From contig NZ_BBXD01000020.1 of assembly GCF_001570545.1 (NCBI RefSeq), positions 124,001-188,000 of the forward strand: 64,000 bases of DNA, written 5' to 3'. The notes beneath the pieces were generated by a model, which saw nothing but the letters and a program-made list of their open reading frames with translations, was not told the origin of the DNA and made no database searches. The DNA is from Herbidospora mongoliensis. Its GTDB lineage: Bacteria; Actinomycetota; Actinomycetes; Streptosporangiales; Streptosporangiaceae. This document shows, piece by piece, positions 32,402 to 41,813 of the stretch (positions are counted from its first letter, which is position 1; every line of letters begins with the position of its first letter). Both the position numbers and the translations under genes were made by a program.

Positions 32402-33616
32402 CTACTTCCCGCCCCACTTCCCGGGGAAGCCGGGCATGGACTCGCAGCCGCACAGCGCGTAGTGCAGCAGCGGCATGTCGGGCTGGAGGTAGGTGCCGAG
32501 GGACTCCTGGGTGATCTTCGGCTGGGGCAGGTTCCACTGCTTGGGAACCTCCTCACCCTTGAGGATCTTCAGGGCCGCGATGATCGGGGTCCGCCACTGG
32601 TAGGTGGGGTAGGTGGGCGCGACGGCGGTCAGATTGCCGTCCTTCCACTTCTGCAGGAAGTCCTGCTGGTCCTCGCCGACGAAGGCGGGGACGGGCGCCC
32701 CGGCGTCCTCGAACGCCTCGATCGCGGCGACGGCGGTCGCGCCCGCGTCCATCCAGACGCCGTCGATCTTGCCGTGCCTGGCGATGTAGTCGGACACGAT
32801 GCTCTTGGTCTTGGCGGCGTCGCCGTCGGTGAACTCCACGCCGACCACCTCGAGCTGGGACTTGTCGAAGGCGACCTTGGCCGCGGCCCACCGGTTCTCC
32901 AGCACGTCGACGCCCGGCAGGATGCGCAGCGCCAGGACCTTGCCGCCGGCCGGCACCTTCTCGATGAGGAACTCCGCGCCGTCGGCGCCGAAGGCGTACC
33001 CGCCGATGGGCTTGATGAAGGTGACCGGGCAGTCGGTCTCGACGCCGCGGTCGAAGACGATGACCGGCACCGCCGGGCAGGCGCCCGAGACGGCCGGGGT
33101 CAGCGTCGCGGTCGTGTTGGGGGAGATGATCAGCGCGTCGCAGCCCTTGGCCTGGAGCTCGGCGATGTCGGAGATCTGCTTGTCGTCCTTGCCCTCGGCG
33201 TCGAGAGCGGTGAACTCCTTGATCTCCTTGTGCAGCGCCACCTCCTCCTGCATGGTCGTCCAGCCGACCTGCCGCCACGGGTTGTTGACCGCGGCGTTGG
33301 AGAAGCAGAGGTGGTACGGGCCGTCCTTCTTGTACTTCGCGGTGTCGACCATCTGGGGCGCGATGGCCTGCTCCCACGGCTTGTCGGCGGGCCCTTCGGC
33401 CGTCTGCGTCCGCATCGCGAGCTGGGCGTCGTAGTCGGCCTGGACGAAGAACTCCGACTGCTCACCCGTCCCGGCCGAGGCCGGCGCCGAGGTCTCGGCG
33501 GGCGCGGCGCTCGTCCCCGAGTCCGGTGGGGCGCTCGCCCCGGTGGGCGGCAGGTCACTGGCACACCCGGCGGCGAGCAGAGCCGAGGCGGCCAACGCCA
33601 CCAGTAATCGACGCAT
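32402..33616 (-). CDS. CUT2 sugar ABC transporter substrate-binding lipoprotein
   Basis: 404 residues from the ATG at 33616; AAGGAG lies 8 nt upstream, while an earlier GTG overlaps that site. Lipobox LLAAGCAS. The binding domain has HLCFSNAAVNNPWRQVGWTTM, CDALIISPNTTATLTPAV, PVIVFDRGV, VWMDAGATAVAAIEAFEDAG and VAPTYPTYQW, as in larger CUT2 binding proteins. The substrate is unknown. It lies 12 bp after the second permease. Confidence 0.85.
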   Translation of the reverse strand: MRRLLVALAASALLAAGCASDLPPTGASAPPDSGTSAAPAETSAPASAGTGEQSEFFVQADYDAQLAMRTQTAEGPADKPWEQAIAPQMVDTAKYKKDGPYHLCFSNAAVNNPWRQVGWTTMQEEVALHKEIKEFTALDAEGKDDKQISDIAELQAKGCDALIISPNTTATLTPAVSGACPAVPVIVFDRGVETDCPVTFIKPIGGYAFGADGAEFLIEKVPAGGKVLALRILPGVDVLENRWAAAKVAFDKSQLEVVGVEFTDGDAAKTKSIVSDYIARHGKIDGVWMDAGATAVAAIEAFEDAGAPVPAFVGEDQQDFLQKWKDGNLTAVAPTYPTYQWRTPIIAALKILKGEEVPKQWNLPQPKITQESLGTYLQPDMPLLHYALCGCESMPGFPGKWGGK

Positions 33617-33628
33617 GGACGTCACTCC

Positions 33629-34552
33629 TTACACTTTCGAGGGAGATAACCGCAGTGCCGGGAGCCGCAGACCCCCGGCCGCCACGGCGGCGATGATGAT
33701 CACGCCCTGCACGGCGTACTCCAGCGCACCGGAGATGCCGTGCAGGTTGAGGAGGGTGAACAAGGCTTCGAGGGTGAACGCCCCCGCGATGGCGGCGACG
33801 ACGTGGCCGCGCCCGCCGCCGAGCACGACGCCGCCGAGGACGACGGCGGTGATGGCCTGGAACTCGAGACTCTGGCCGACCTGCGCCGACACCCCGGCGA
33901 ACCCGCCGAGCAGGATCCCGGCGACCGCCGCGGACAGCCCGGAGAGCATGAACGCGAACACCCGCACCCGGTCGACCCGGACCCCGCTGAGCCGCGCGGC
34001 CCTCTCGTTGTCCCCGGCGGCGATGAGGGTGCGGCCGAAGTCGGCCCGCATCAGCAGCACGGCCGCCGTCACGGCGACGAGCAGGATCAGCACCGCCCAC
34101 ACGCCCTCGCGGCCGAAGACCCGGAACCCCTGCGAGAGCGCGCCGCGCGGGGCGCCGCCCGTCCACAGGAAGACCGCGCCCGACAGGATGAGCATCGCGC
34201 CGAGCGTGGTGATGAACGACGGTACCCGCAGCTTCGTGGTGACCAGCCCGTTGACCAGCCCCACCAGCAGGCCGATCACGATGAGCAGGGCGAGCACCGG
34301 CCAGGTCATCGCCTCGTCGCCGTCGATCAGCCGGGCCGCGACCACCACCTCGACGGTCACCAGCGACCCCACCGACAGGTCGAACTCGCCGGAGACGATC
34401 ACGAAGTACTGCCCGGCGGCCAGGATGGCCAGCGGCGCGACCCGCTTCAGGAACCCCAGGAACCCGGCCGGTTCGAGGAAGTACGGGTTGGCGACCGCGA
34501 TGGCCACCAGCAGCCCGGCCAGCACGAGGAAGATCGGGATGGCCCGCTTCAC
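33629..34552 (-). CDS. CUT2 sugar ABC transporter permease (second subunit)
   Basis: 307 residues from the GTG at 34552, overlapping the preceding stop as GTGA. Hydrophobic from residue 5, with QYFVIVSGEFDLSVGSLVTV, AAGDNERAARLSGVRV and TAVVLGGVVLGGGRGHVVAA, the CUT2 permease signature segments. Forms the channel together with the adjacent permease. Confidence 0.85.
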   Translation of the reverse strand: MKRAIPIFLVLAGLLVAIAVANPYFLEPAGFLGFLKRVAPLAILAAGQYFVIVSGEFDLSVGSLVTVEVVVAARLIDGDEAMTWPVLALLIVIGLLVGLVNGLVTTKLRVPSFITTLGAMLILSGAVFLWTGGAPRGALSQGFRVFGREGVWAVLILLVAVTAAVLLMRADFGRTLIAAGDNERAARLSGVRVDRVRVFAFMLSGLSAAVAGILLGGFAGVSAQVGQSLEFQAITAVVLGGVVLGGGRGHVVAAIAGAFTLEALFTLLNLHGISGALEYAVQGVIIIAAVAAGGLRLPALRLSPSKV

Positions 34553-35502
34553 GACGCCCTCCTGCCGGTCCGGCGGGCGTAGACCGCGACCGCGACCACG
34601 ATGACGACGCCGCGCACGACGTCCTTGAAGAACGAGTTGACCTCGAGCTGGTTGAAGATGCTGTCGAGGACCGCCAGCAGCAGCACCCCGCCGACCGTCC
34701 CGGCCACCCCGCCCCGGCCACCGGCCAGCGCGGTGCCGCCGAGGACCACGGCCGCGATCGACTCCAGGTCGTAGCCGCCGTCGGTGCCGACCGTGGGGGC
34801 GCCGGCGCCGAGACGGCTCGCGAGCAGCAGCCCGGCCACCCCCGCGCAGAGCGAGCACAGCACGTGGGCCGCGATCACCACCCGGTCGGTCCGCACCCCG
34901 GACAGCCGGGCCACCTCGACGTCGCCGCCGACGGCGTAGATCCGGTTGCCGAGCCGGGTGCGCCGGAGCAGGAACCAGACGGCCACCGCGACCGCCGCCC
35001 ACAGGATCGCCGCGACCGGGATCGGGCCGATGCGGGCGTACCCGAGTTGCTGGAAGTCCACCGGCACCCGCCCGGCGGGCCCGTCGTAGAGGTGGTCGAG
35101 CACGCCCCGGATCACCAGCGCGACCCCGAGGGTGGCGATGAAGGCGTGCACCTTCAGTTTGGTGATGACGACCCCGTTGACCAGCCCGACCAGCGCGCTC
35201 ACCCCGAGCGCCACGACCACGGCGGTCAGGATGTTGGACGACTGCCCGGCCATCGTCTCGGCCGCGACCAGCGAGACCAGACTGATCAGGTACGCCACCG
35301 ACAGGTCCAGCGACCCGGCCAGGATCGCCAGGGTCTGGCCGACCGCGACGATGCCGAGGGCGGCCGAACGCTGCTGGATGCCGACGATGTCGTTGAGGGT
35401 GAACGCGCCGCCGTCGAAGGCGACGAGGGCCCAGCCGATGGCGAGGGTGGCGATGAGGGCGGCGTACACCGCGCGGGTGGGGTTGGCGACCAGGGCGATC
35501 AC
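34549..35502 (-). CDS. CUT2 sugar ABC transporter permease (first subunit)
   Basis: 317 residues from the GTG at 35502, overlapping the ATPase stop as GTGA. About ten helices, with QTLAILAGSLDLSVAYLISL, AVGGDVEVARLSGVRT and AAVVLGGTALAGGRGGVAGT. As in the rhamnose operon, two different permeases are encoded, so the transporter is heteromeric. Confidence 0.85.
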   Translation of the reverse strand: MIALVANPTRAVYAALIATLAIGWALVAFDGGAFTLNDIVGIQQRSAALGIVAVGQTLAILAGSLDLSVAYLISLVSLVAAETMAGQSSNILTAVVVALGVSALVGLVNGVVITKLKVHAFIATLGVALVIRGVLDHLYDGPAGRVPVDFQQLGYARIGPIPVAAILWAAVAVAVWFLLRRTRLGNRIYAVGGDVEVARLSGVRTDRVVIAAHVLCSLCAGVAGLLLASRLGAGAPTVGTDGGYDLESIAAVVLGGTALAGGRGGVAGTVGGVLLLAVLDSIFNQLEVNSFFKDVVRGVVIVVAVAVYARRTGRRAS

Positions 35503-37010
35503 GCGGCGGCCCCGGCGGCTCCGGCGGCCAGCGCCATGACGGCCTCCTCGGTGGCCCCGGCGGGCAGGTGACCGGCCACCCGGCCGTCGCGCAGCACGAC
35601 GATGCGGTCGCTCATGCCGATGAGCTCGGGTAACTCGGAGGAGATCATCAGGATGGCCGTCCCCGTGTCGGCGAGCTCCCGCATCAGGTCGTGAATGGCG
35701 GCCTTGGCCCCCACGTCGACCCCGCGCGTGGGCTCGTCGAACAGCAGCACCTTCGGGGCCAGGGTCAGCCACTTGGCCAGGACGACCTTCTGCTGGTTGC
35801 CGCCGGACAGGTATTTCACCTCGGTCTCCTGACGGGGCGGCCTCAGCCGGACCTTCTCCAGCAACGCGGCGACCGCGGCGGTGGAGCGATGGCTCCGCCC
35901 GCCGCGCCCGATCGCGCGGGTCACCAGGAGGGCGTTGTCGCGCACCGACTGGTTGAGCACCAGTCCTTCGGCCTTCCGGTCTTCGGTGACCAGGCCGATC
36001 CCGGCGGCCACGCCCTCCCGGACGTTCGCGGGCCTGGTCGGCGTGATCTCGCCGCGGGTGAAGGGCTCGGCCCCGAAGATGGCCTTGGCGAGCGACGACC
36101 GTCCCGACCCCTGGAGCCCGGCGATCCCGACGATCTCGCCGGCGCGCAGGTCGAGGTCGATCCCGTCGAGCTTGCCGTTACCGGCGTCCCGGAGGGTCAG
36201 CAGGGGTTCCCCGATGACCGCCTCATCGGCTCTGGGCGGGAAATAGGCGTCCAGCTCCCGTCCCACCATCATTTTGACCAGGGCCGCCGTGGTCACGTCA
36301 CTGGTCCGCACGGTCGCGACGTGCGCGCCGTCCTTCAGGACGGTCACCCGGTCGGCCAGGTCGAACACTTCCCGGAGCCGGTGGGAGATGTAGAGGACCG
36401 CGATCCCGCGCCCCTGGAGCCGCCGGATCAGCCGGTAGAGCAGCTCGACTTCGTGCTCGGCCAGGGCGGCGGTCGGTTCGTCCATGACGACGATCCGGGC
36501 GTCCACGCTGAGCGCCTTGACGATCTCGACGACCTGCTGCTGGGCCACCGACAGGTCCTTGACCATGTCGCGCGGCCCGAACGAGTGCTCGTCGAGTTCG
36601 TCGAGCAGCCGCGAGGTCGCCGCGTCCATCGCGGCCCGATCGAGCAGCCCCCGCCGCGTGGGCTCCCGGCCGAGGAAGACGTTGTCGGCCACGGTGCGCT
36701 CGGGCAGGAGGTTGAACTCCTGATAGATGATCGCGACCCCGGCCCGCTGCGCCTCGACGGGATGCGCGAACGACCGCGTCTCACCGCCGATCTCGACGGT
36801 GCCCTCGTCAGGCTGGTGCACCCCGGCCAGGATCTTCATCAGGGTCGACTTGCCGGCACCGTTCTCGCCGACGACGGCGTGCACCTCTCCGGCGGTCGCC
36901 GACAGGTCGATGCCGCGCAGGACGCGGACTCCCAGGAAGCTTTTGCCGATACTGGTCATACGTAATATGACCTGCTCGGGCGCGGGCGATTTCTGGGGTG
37001 TGTCCTCCAT
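35499..37010 (-). CDS. CUT2 sugar ABC transporter ATPase
   Basis: 503 residues from the ATG at 37010. This start is supported by a promoter (TTGACC, 18 bp, TAACAT) whose -10 ends 8 nt before it, so the mRNA would be leaderless; no ribosome site exists. Domain 1: [35 protein letters not shown]. Domain 2: [36 protein letters not shown]. First gene of the six-gene operon that ends with the ThuA-domain protein at 28036. Confidence 0.85.
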   Translation of the reverse strand: MEDTPQKSPAPEQVILRMTSIGKSFLGVRVLRGIDLSATAGEVHAVVGENGAGKSTLMKILAGVHQPDEGTVEIGGETRSFAHPVEAQRAGVAIIYQEFNLLPERTVADNVFLGREPTRRGLLDRAAMDAATSRLLDELDEHSFGPRDMVKDLSVAQQQVVEIVKALSVDARIVVMDEPTAALAEHEVELLYRLIRRLQGRGIAVLYISHRLREVFDLADRVTVLKDGAHVATVRTSDVTTAALVKMMVGRELDAYFPPRADEAVIGEPLLTLRDAGNGKLDGIDLDLRAGEIVGIAGLQGSGRSSLAKAIFGAEPFTRGEITPTRPANVREGVAAGIGLVTEDRKAEGLVLNQSVRDNALLVTRAIGRGGRSHRSTAAVAALLEKVRLRPPRQETEVKYLSGGNQQKVVLAKWLTLAPKVLLFDEPTRGVDVGAKAAIHDLMRELADTGTAILMISSELPELIGMSDRIVVLRDGRVAGHLPAGATEEAVMALAAGAAGAAA

Positions 37011-37018
37011 GTTGCCGG

Positions 37019-37055
37019 ATGTTAACGGTAACTTTTGCCGAGGGTCAAGCAAAAG
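37019..37055 (-). promoter_or_regulatory. Promoter with overlapping operator-like repeats
   Basis: Minus strand: TTGACC (37048-37043), 18-nt spacer, TAACAT (37024-37019). Over the -10 lies GTTAACGGTAAC (37021-37032). Around the -35 lies a second inverted repeat, CTTTTGC (37032-37038) and GCAAAAG (37049-37055). Both look like repressor sites; the regulator is not encoded next to them. Confidence 0.6.
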
Positions 37056-37188
37056 AACGCAAGATCGAAACCTAAATGGCAGGTCTTTGGAGGCTGGCCG
37101 ACATCCGATGCGCCGAATGGGCAAACTTTTGCGTGTCAGCTTCCAGAACCGACGTGCGCGATCGCCTGACATGGAACGCGCCAGGAGT

Positions 37189-37200
37189 GTTACCCGTTAA
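37189..37200. promoter_or_regulatory. Second operator-like copy upstream of the transporter operon
   Basis: GTTACCCGTTAA here is the reverse complement of TTAACGGGTAAC, which matches the site at 37021-37032 apart from one extra G. The two lie about 168 bp apart in the same intergenic region, a distance suited to looping. Confidence 0.4.
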
Positions 37201-37246
37201 TTCAAGTTCTGAGATGTCCGACTTTTAGTGTGTCCGAAACCATCAT

Positions 37247-38194
37247 TTAGGGCTCGATAACGATTTTGAGACCGGCCCGCGACTGCGCCTCGGTGAACGC
37301 CTTGGCCGCGTCCTGCAGCGCGAACCGCCCCGACACCAGCGAGACCAGATCGACCTTCCCCTGTGCCACCAGCTTGATCGCCCGGGGGTAGACGTCGTTC
37401 ATCCGCCGCGCCATCGCGATCGTCAGGCCCTTGCGCCGCGCGGTCGAGGCGCGGAAGGAGGTGCGGTCTTCGTCGGGGATGCCCGCCAGCACGACCCGCC
37501 CACCCGGCCGCGCCATCTCGAAGGCCGTGTCGACGGCCTGGTCGGTCCCGGCCACCTCGAACACCACGTCGAGATCACCGTGAGGATCGGTGGAGGCCCC
37601 CAGCTCACGCGCCTTGGCGGCCCGGTGCGGCAGCGGCTCCACCGCCGCGACCATGGACGCCCCCGCGATCTGCAGCAACTGGATCAGCATCAGCCCGATG
37701 GGCCCGCACCCGACCACGCCCGCGGTCCCGCCGAGGGGGAGATGCCCCAGGTCGTAGGCGTGAATGGCCACCCCCAGCGGCTCCAGCAGCGCCCCTTCGA
37801 GATCGGACACCGAGTCGGGCAAGGGGTGGAGATAGGCACTGGGCCAGGCCAGATACTCCCTGAGCCCGCCGTCGGTCGCCCCGTGCCCCGCGAACCGCAC
37901 GTGGGGACACAGGTTCCGATAGCCACGCAGACACGACGGGCACTCCTCGCACGGCACGGCCGGATCGACCGCCACCCGCCGCCCGTCGGGCGTCACCCCG
38001 GCGAACTCGTGGCCGACGACGAGCGGCTGCGTCAGCTGGGCGTCACCGATGCCGCCCTCGCCGAACCAGTGCAGATCCGACCCGCACACGCCCACAGAGG
38101 TCACCTTGACGAGGGTCTCCCCGGCCTGCGGTACCGGATCGGACTCCTCGTGGATCCGCAGATCCGCCGCCCCATGGAGTCGTGCCACCAACAT
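37247..38194 (-). CDS. Zinc-dependent alcohol/polyol dehydrogenase
   Basis: 315 residues from the ATG at 38194 (GGGGAG upstream). Catalytic zinc ligands: Cys in GVCGSDLHWFGEGG, and His-Glu in GHEFAG. The structural zinc site is CEECPSCLRGYRNLC with four cysteines. Rossmann motif GVVGCGPIGLMLIQ. This pattern fits the sorbitol/L-idonate dehydrogenase branch, which oxidises sugar alcohols or aldonates with NAD. It is shorter than usual (about 340). Divergent from a TipA-like regulator and downstream of the CUT2 operon's promoter region. Confidence 0.88.
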   Translation of the reverse strand: MLVARLHGAADLRIHEESDPVPQAGETLVKVTSVGVCGSDLHWFGEGGIGDAQLTQPLVVGHEFAGVTPDGRRVAVDPAVPCEECPSCLRGYRNLCPHVRFAGHGATDGGLREYLAWPSAYLHPLPDSVSDLEGALLEPLGVAIHAYDLGHLPLGGTAGVVGCGPIGLMLIQLLQIAGASMVAAVEPLPHRAAKARELGASTDPHGDLDVVFEVAGTDQAVDTAFEMARPGGRVVLAGIPDEDRTSFRASTARRKGLTIAMARRMNDVYPRAIKLVAQGKVDLVSLVSGRFALQDAAKAFTEAQSRAGLKIVIEP

Positions 38195-38206
38195 GGGAAT
38201 CTCCCC

Positions 38207-38237
38207 TTGAATCGGACGTAACGGCAGGTCGTACGGT
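38207..38237 (+). promoter_or_regulatory. Candidate MerR-type promoter with 19-bp spacer
   Basis: TTGAAT (38207-38212), 19-bp spacer, TACGGT (38232-38237), then 6 nt to the ATG of the MerR gene. The long spacer fits MerR autoregulation, and the position predicts a leaderless mRNA. Confidence 0.5.
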
Positions 38238-38243
38238 TGCCGC

Positions 38244-38954
38244 ATGTGGACGATCGGCCAACTCGCGCAGGCGACCAGAACGACCGTACGCGCGCTCCGT
38301 CACTACGACCAAATAGGTCTCCTTCGACCATCCGAAAGAACCCAAAACGGCCACCGCCGCTACGGTCCGGACGATCTGCGGCGACTCTATCGAATCCGGG
38401 CGTTGCGGACGTTCGGCCTGTCTCTGGACGAAATCGCCACGGCCCTGGAGGCCCCCGCCTCCATGCCCACGCTCCTGCGCGCCCATCTGGCGTCCCTGTC
38501 CCGGCGCGCGACCGAAATAGACGCCCTGAGAACCCAGCTGACCCGGCTCCTCGACCACGACGACCCGGCCGACTACCTGAAAGCCCTGGAGATGATGGCC
38601 ATGCTCGACGCCTACTTCACCCCCGAACAGCAGGACTCCCTCGCCGCCCGCCGGGAGGAACTCGGCCCTGAGGCCATCGAAACGGCCAAGGGCGAGTGGC
38701 TGACCCTGGTCGAGTCCCTCCTGGGTTGTGTACGAACTGGCGCAGCCCCCGACTCCCGGGAAGCCCGTGACCTCGTGGCGAGATGGGACGCCCTGGCGGC
38801 CGGATTCCACACCGGGGGAGCCGGCACCGAGACGGCGGCCCGGCAGATGTGGGCCGAGAACAGCGAGGAGATCAGCGCCCGCCTCCCGTGGGGCGCAGAC
38901 GAGATGCGAGCCCTGATGGTCTACGTCAACGAGGTCCGCTCCCAACACGCCTGA
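38244..38954 (+). CDS. MerR-family regulator with TipA-like effector domain
   Basis: 236 residues. MerR DNA-binding domain (MWTIGQLAQATRTTVRALRHYDQ, then NGHRRYGPDDLRRLYRI, TFGLSLDEIATAL), a coiled-coil linker (ATEIDALRTQLTRLL), and a C-terminal helical domain (MAMLDAYFTPEQQDSLAARR, GAGTETAARQMWAEN) resembling TipAS, which captures drug-like ligands. No ribosome site; probably leaderless. It is divergent from the zinc dehydrogenase, 49 bp away, and may control it. Confidence 0.88.
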   Translation: MWTIGQLAQATRTTVRALRHYDQIGLLRPSERTQNGHRRYGPDDLRRLYRIRALRTFGLSLDEIATALEAPASMPTLLRAHLASLSRRATEIDALRTQLTRLLDHDDPADYLKALEMMAMLDAYFTPEQQDSLAARREELGPEAIETAKGEWLTLVESLLGCVRTGAAPDSREARDLVARWDALAAGFHTGGAGTETAARQMWAENSEEISARLPWGADEMRALMVYVNEVRSQHA

Positions 38955-39117
38955 CCGTTCTCCCCGGCGACCTTGGTTCTCGCACGTCAATCCGGTTCCC
39001 ACCAGATGCCGCGCCGTGGCCTGCTCAGGGCTCGCGGAGGTGGCGATACGGTGACGTGTTTCCCCTGACAAGGCGAGGTGGGGGTCGGCTGTCGGTCAGC
39101 GTCGTTAGGGTGTGCGG

Positions 39118-41079
39118 GTGGCTTCCCCCGACGAGCTCGTCCCCTGGCCCGACGCCTGGCCCGACACCCCGGCCGACGCCGGGGCCCCCGACTGGGACGA
39201 CGAAGAAGAACCGCGCCTCGAAATGGCCCCGTGGGCCGATGAGACCCGGTTCACCGACCCTCATGACGTGCTGAACCGTGTGTTCGGCTACGCCACCTTC
39301 CGCGACGGCCAGCAGGAGATCATCGATCACGTCGTCGGGGGCGGTGACGCCCTCGTCCTGATGCCGACCGGCGGCGGGAAGTCGCTCTGCTACCAGATTC
39401 CCGCCCTCGTGCGGCCCGGCGTCGGCGTGGTGATCTCCCCGCTGATCGCGCTGATGCAGGACCAGGTCGACGCCCTGACCGCCCTGGGCGTGCGGGCCGG
39501 GTTCCTGAACTCGACCCAGGACATGGGGGAGCGGCAGGCCATCGAGGCCCTGTTCGTCGCCGGTGAGCTCGACCTGCTCTACCTCGCGCCCGAGCGGCTG
39601 CGGTCAGACCAGACGATGAAGCTCCTCGACAAGGCCAAGATCTCGCTGTTCGCGATCGACGAGGCCCACTGCGTCTCCCAGTGGGGCCACGACTTCCGCC
39701 CCGACTACCTGGCGCTGTCGGCCCTCCACGAGCGCTGGCCCGACGTGCCGCGCGTGGCGCTGACCGCGACGGCGACGCCGGCCACCCACGCCGAGATCGC
39801 CACCCGGCTCAAGCTCGACGACGCCCGCCACTTCGTCGCCAGCTTCGACCGGCCCAACATCCAATATCGGGTCGTCCCGAAGAACGAGCCGAAGAAGCAG
39901 CTCCTCGACCTGCTGCGCAACGAGCACAAGGGTGACGCCGGCATCGTCTACTGCCTGTCGCGCAACTCGGTGGAGCAGGTCGCGACCTTCCTCAGCCAGA
40001 ACGGCATCCCCGCCCTGCCCTACCACGCCGGCCTCGACTCCCGGATGCGGGCCGCCCACCAGGCACGGTTCCTGCGGGAGGAGGGCCTGGTGATGGTGGC
40101 GACGATCGCGTTCGGCATGGGCATCGACAAGCCCGACGTCCGGTTCGTCGCCCACCTCGACCTGCCGAAGTCGATCGAGGGCTACTACCAGGAGACCGGC
40201 CGCGCGGGCCGCGACGGGTCGCCGTCGACGGCGTGGATGGCCTACGGGCTGCAAGACGTCGTCCAGCAGCGCCGCATGATCGACACCTCGGAAGGCGACG
40301 ACGCCCACCGCCGCAGGCTCTCCAGCCACCTCGACGCGATGCTCTCCCTGTGCGAGTCGGTCAACTGCCGCCGCGTCGGCCTGCTCGACTACTTCGGCCA
40401 GAAGGCCGAGCCCTGCGGCAACTGCGACACCTGCCTGACCCCGCCCGAGTCCTGGGACGGCACGGTCGCCGCCCAGAAGGTCCTGTCGACGATCCTGCGC
40501 CTGCACCGCGAACGCCGCCAGAAGTTCGGCGCCGGCCACATCACCGACATCCTGCTCGGCCGCGACAACGACAAGATCCGCCAATACGGCCACCACACGC
40601 TGAGCGTCTACGGCGTCGGCACCGATCTGCGCGAGCCCGAATGGCGCGCGGTCATCCGCCAGCTCCTGGCCCTGGGCATCCTCGACGTGGAGGCCGGCGA
40701 CTACCCCACCCTGATCCTCACCGACGCCAGCGCCGACGTCCTCAAGGGACAGCGCACGATCAGCATGCGCAAGGACCCGGAGCGCAAGACCAAGGTGTCC
40801 GTGGCCAAATCGGCCCCCCAGGCCGCGGCCGACCTGCCCTCCGAGGCCAAGCCCCTGTTCGAACGCCTCCGCGCCTGGCGCGGCGCCACCGCGAAGGAAC
40901 AGGGCGTCCCCGCCTACGTGGTCTTCCACGACGCGACGTTGAAGGAGATCGCCACCCGCCTGCCCGCCGACCTCGCGGCCCTCGCCACGATCAGCGGCGT
41001 GGGCGAGAACAAACTGGCCAAATACGGCGAGTCGATCCTGGAGGTCCTGGCAGACCAACAGGCAGAACCCGCCGAATAG
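39118..41079 (+). CDS. recQ: ATP-dependent DNA helicase RecQ
   Basis: 653 residues from the GTG at 39118, 6 nt after a TAGGGT hexamer, so probably leaderless; a GTG two codons earlier is possible. Superfamily 2 motifs: [12 protein letters not shown], Walker [16 protein letters not shown] box [58 protein letters not shown] zinc-binding domain with CxxCxxC (PCGNCDTCL) and preceding Cys follows, then an RQC winged helix and a C-terminal HRDC domain (about residues 570-650). It unwinds recombination and fork intermediates. The acidic N-terminal 40 residues are an extension. Confidence 0.95.
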   Translation: MASPDELVPWPDAWPDTPADAGAPDWDDEEEPRLEMAPWADETRFTDPHDVLNRVFGYATFRDGQQEIIDHVVGGGDALVLMPTGGGKSLCYQIPALVRPGVGVVISPLIALMQDQVDALTALGVRAGFLNSTQDMGERQAIEALFVAGELDLLYLAPERLRSDQTMKLLDKAKISLFAIDEAHCVSQWGHDFRPDYLALSALHERWPDVPRVALTATATPATHAEIATRLKLDDARHFVASFDRPNIQYRVVPKNEPKKQLLDLLRNEHKGDAGIVYCLSRNSVEQVATFLSQNGIPALPYHAGLDSRMRAAHQARFLREEGLVMVATIAFGMGIDKPDVRFVAHLDLPKSIEGYYQETGRAGRDGSPSTAWMAYGLQDVVQQRRMIDTSEGDDAHRRRLSSHLDAMLSLCESVNCRRVGLLDYFGQKAEPCGNCDTCLTPPESWDGTVAAQKVLSTILRLHRERRQKFGAGHITDILLGRDNDKIRQYGHHTLSVYGVGTDLREPEWRAVIRQLLALGILDVEAGDYPTLILTDASADVLKGQRTISMRKDPERKTKVSVAKSAPQAAADLPSEAKPLFERLRAWRGATAKEQGVPAYVVFHDATLKEIATRLPADLAALATISGVGENKLAKYGESILEVLADQQAEPAE

Positions 41080-41091
41080 ACCAGGGGAAGC

Positions 41092-41116
41092 GCTGCCCGG
41101 CACCTACCCGGGCAGC
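41092..41116 (+). terminator. Terminator of recQ
   Basis: GCTGCCCGG (41092-41100), short loop, CCGGGCAGC (41108-41116), 13 nt after the stop codon. Confidence 0.75.
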
Positions 41117-41501
41117 CAAACTCTTGCGCCCGAGCCAACGGGTTGGGCGGCTGAGCTCAGGCCTCGACCACTCGCGCGGTCAGCGGGCTGACCTCGATGC
41201 TTGCTCATGCGGGTAGTCAGACCCGGCTGATGTCAGCGGGTTCTCCTACCGGCAGACCACGGAAGCCCAGCATGCGGAACGCCGCATTCCGGGCCGGTAA
41301 CCTGCGCGGGCTGGGCTTCCACGTCGGTGCCGGCGCCGGAATGTCCGATCTTCAGGCGGCACAGTCACGCCTCAACCAGAGCACGTCGCTGCTGGTCTGG
41401 CCCTAGCCGGTCGCGACATCGCCTGACATGTCACGACCTGGCCTGTGCCACCTCGTACAAGATCAGAACCCGGCACCCCCACAGGCCGGTCCTGGATCCG
41501 A
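41117..41501. other. Intergenic region without a convincing gene
   Basis: 385 nt between recQ and the small gene at 41502. An open frame at 41197-41406 lacks a ribosome site and a recognisable protein pattern. I see no RNA gene, inverted-repeat ends or direct repeats here. A decayed transposon remnant is possible but not shown. Confidence 0.5.
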
Positions 41502-41723
41502 TTACTGCTGGGCGAGCCTCTCGAAGAGTTCCAGGGCCGCGGCCCGGACTTCCTCCGGGGATACCCCCTCCAGCACCGATCGGGCCTGGTCCTCGTCTCG
41601 GGTGGTCGCGCAGGTGATCGCCACGGAGGTGGCGGCTGCGTGCTCCAGGGTGCCTACGGCCTGGTTGTCGGCCAGTTCGCGGGCGCTGAGGGCGAGGTCC
41701 AGGATGTCGCGTGAAGTGCCCAA
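41502..41723 (-). CDS. Small hypothetical protein
   Basis: 73 residues from the TTG at 41723, chosen because GAGGAG lies 6 nt upstream; a longer reading from an ATG at 41759 has no ribosome site. Two amphipathic helices (ILDLALSARELADNQA and SPEEVRAAALELFERLAQQ) flank a middle with ATTRDEDQARSVLEG. No signal peptide. It is compact, acidic and probably helical. I do not recognise a family. It lies 90 bp downstream of the ROK regulator on the same strand. Confidence 0.55.
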   Translation of the reverse strand: MGTSRDILDLALSARELADNQAVGTLEHAAATSVAITCATTRDEDQARSVLEGVSPEEVRAAALELFERLAQQ

Positions 41724-41813
41724 AGTGATCTCCTCGGCCAGTGGGGGGTTTGACGCCATTCTGCGGTATGCGTGCCCTCACGTGACGGAAATCCGTAAGG
41801 TCAGCGCGCCGAA

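Noticed and set aside
41197-41406. A 69-codon plus-strand frame after recQ, considered as the tail of an IS605-type tnpB gene
   Set aside because: No catalytic or zinc-finger motif, no element ends and no ribosome site could be seen; the resemblance was only to Gly/Arg-rich tails.
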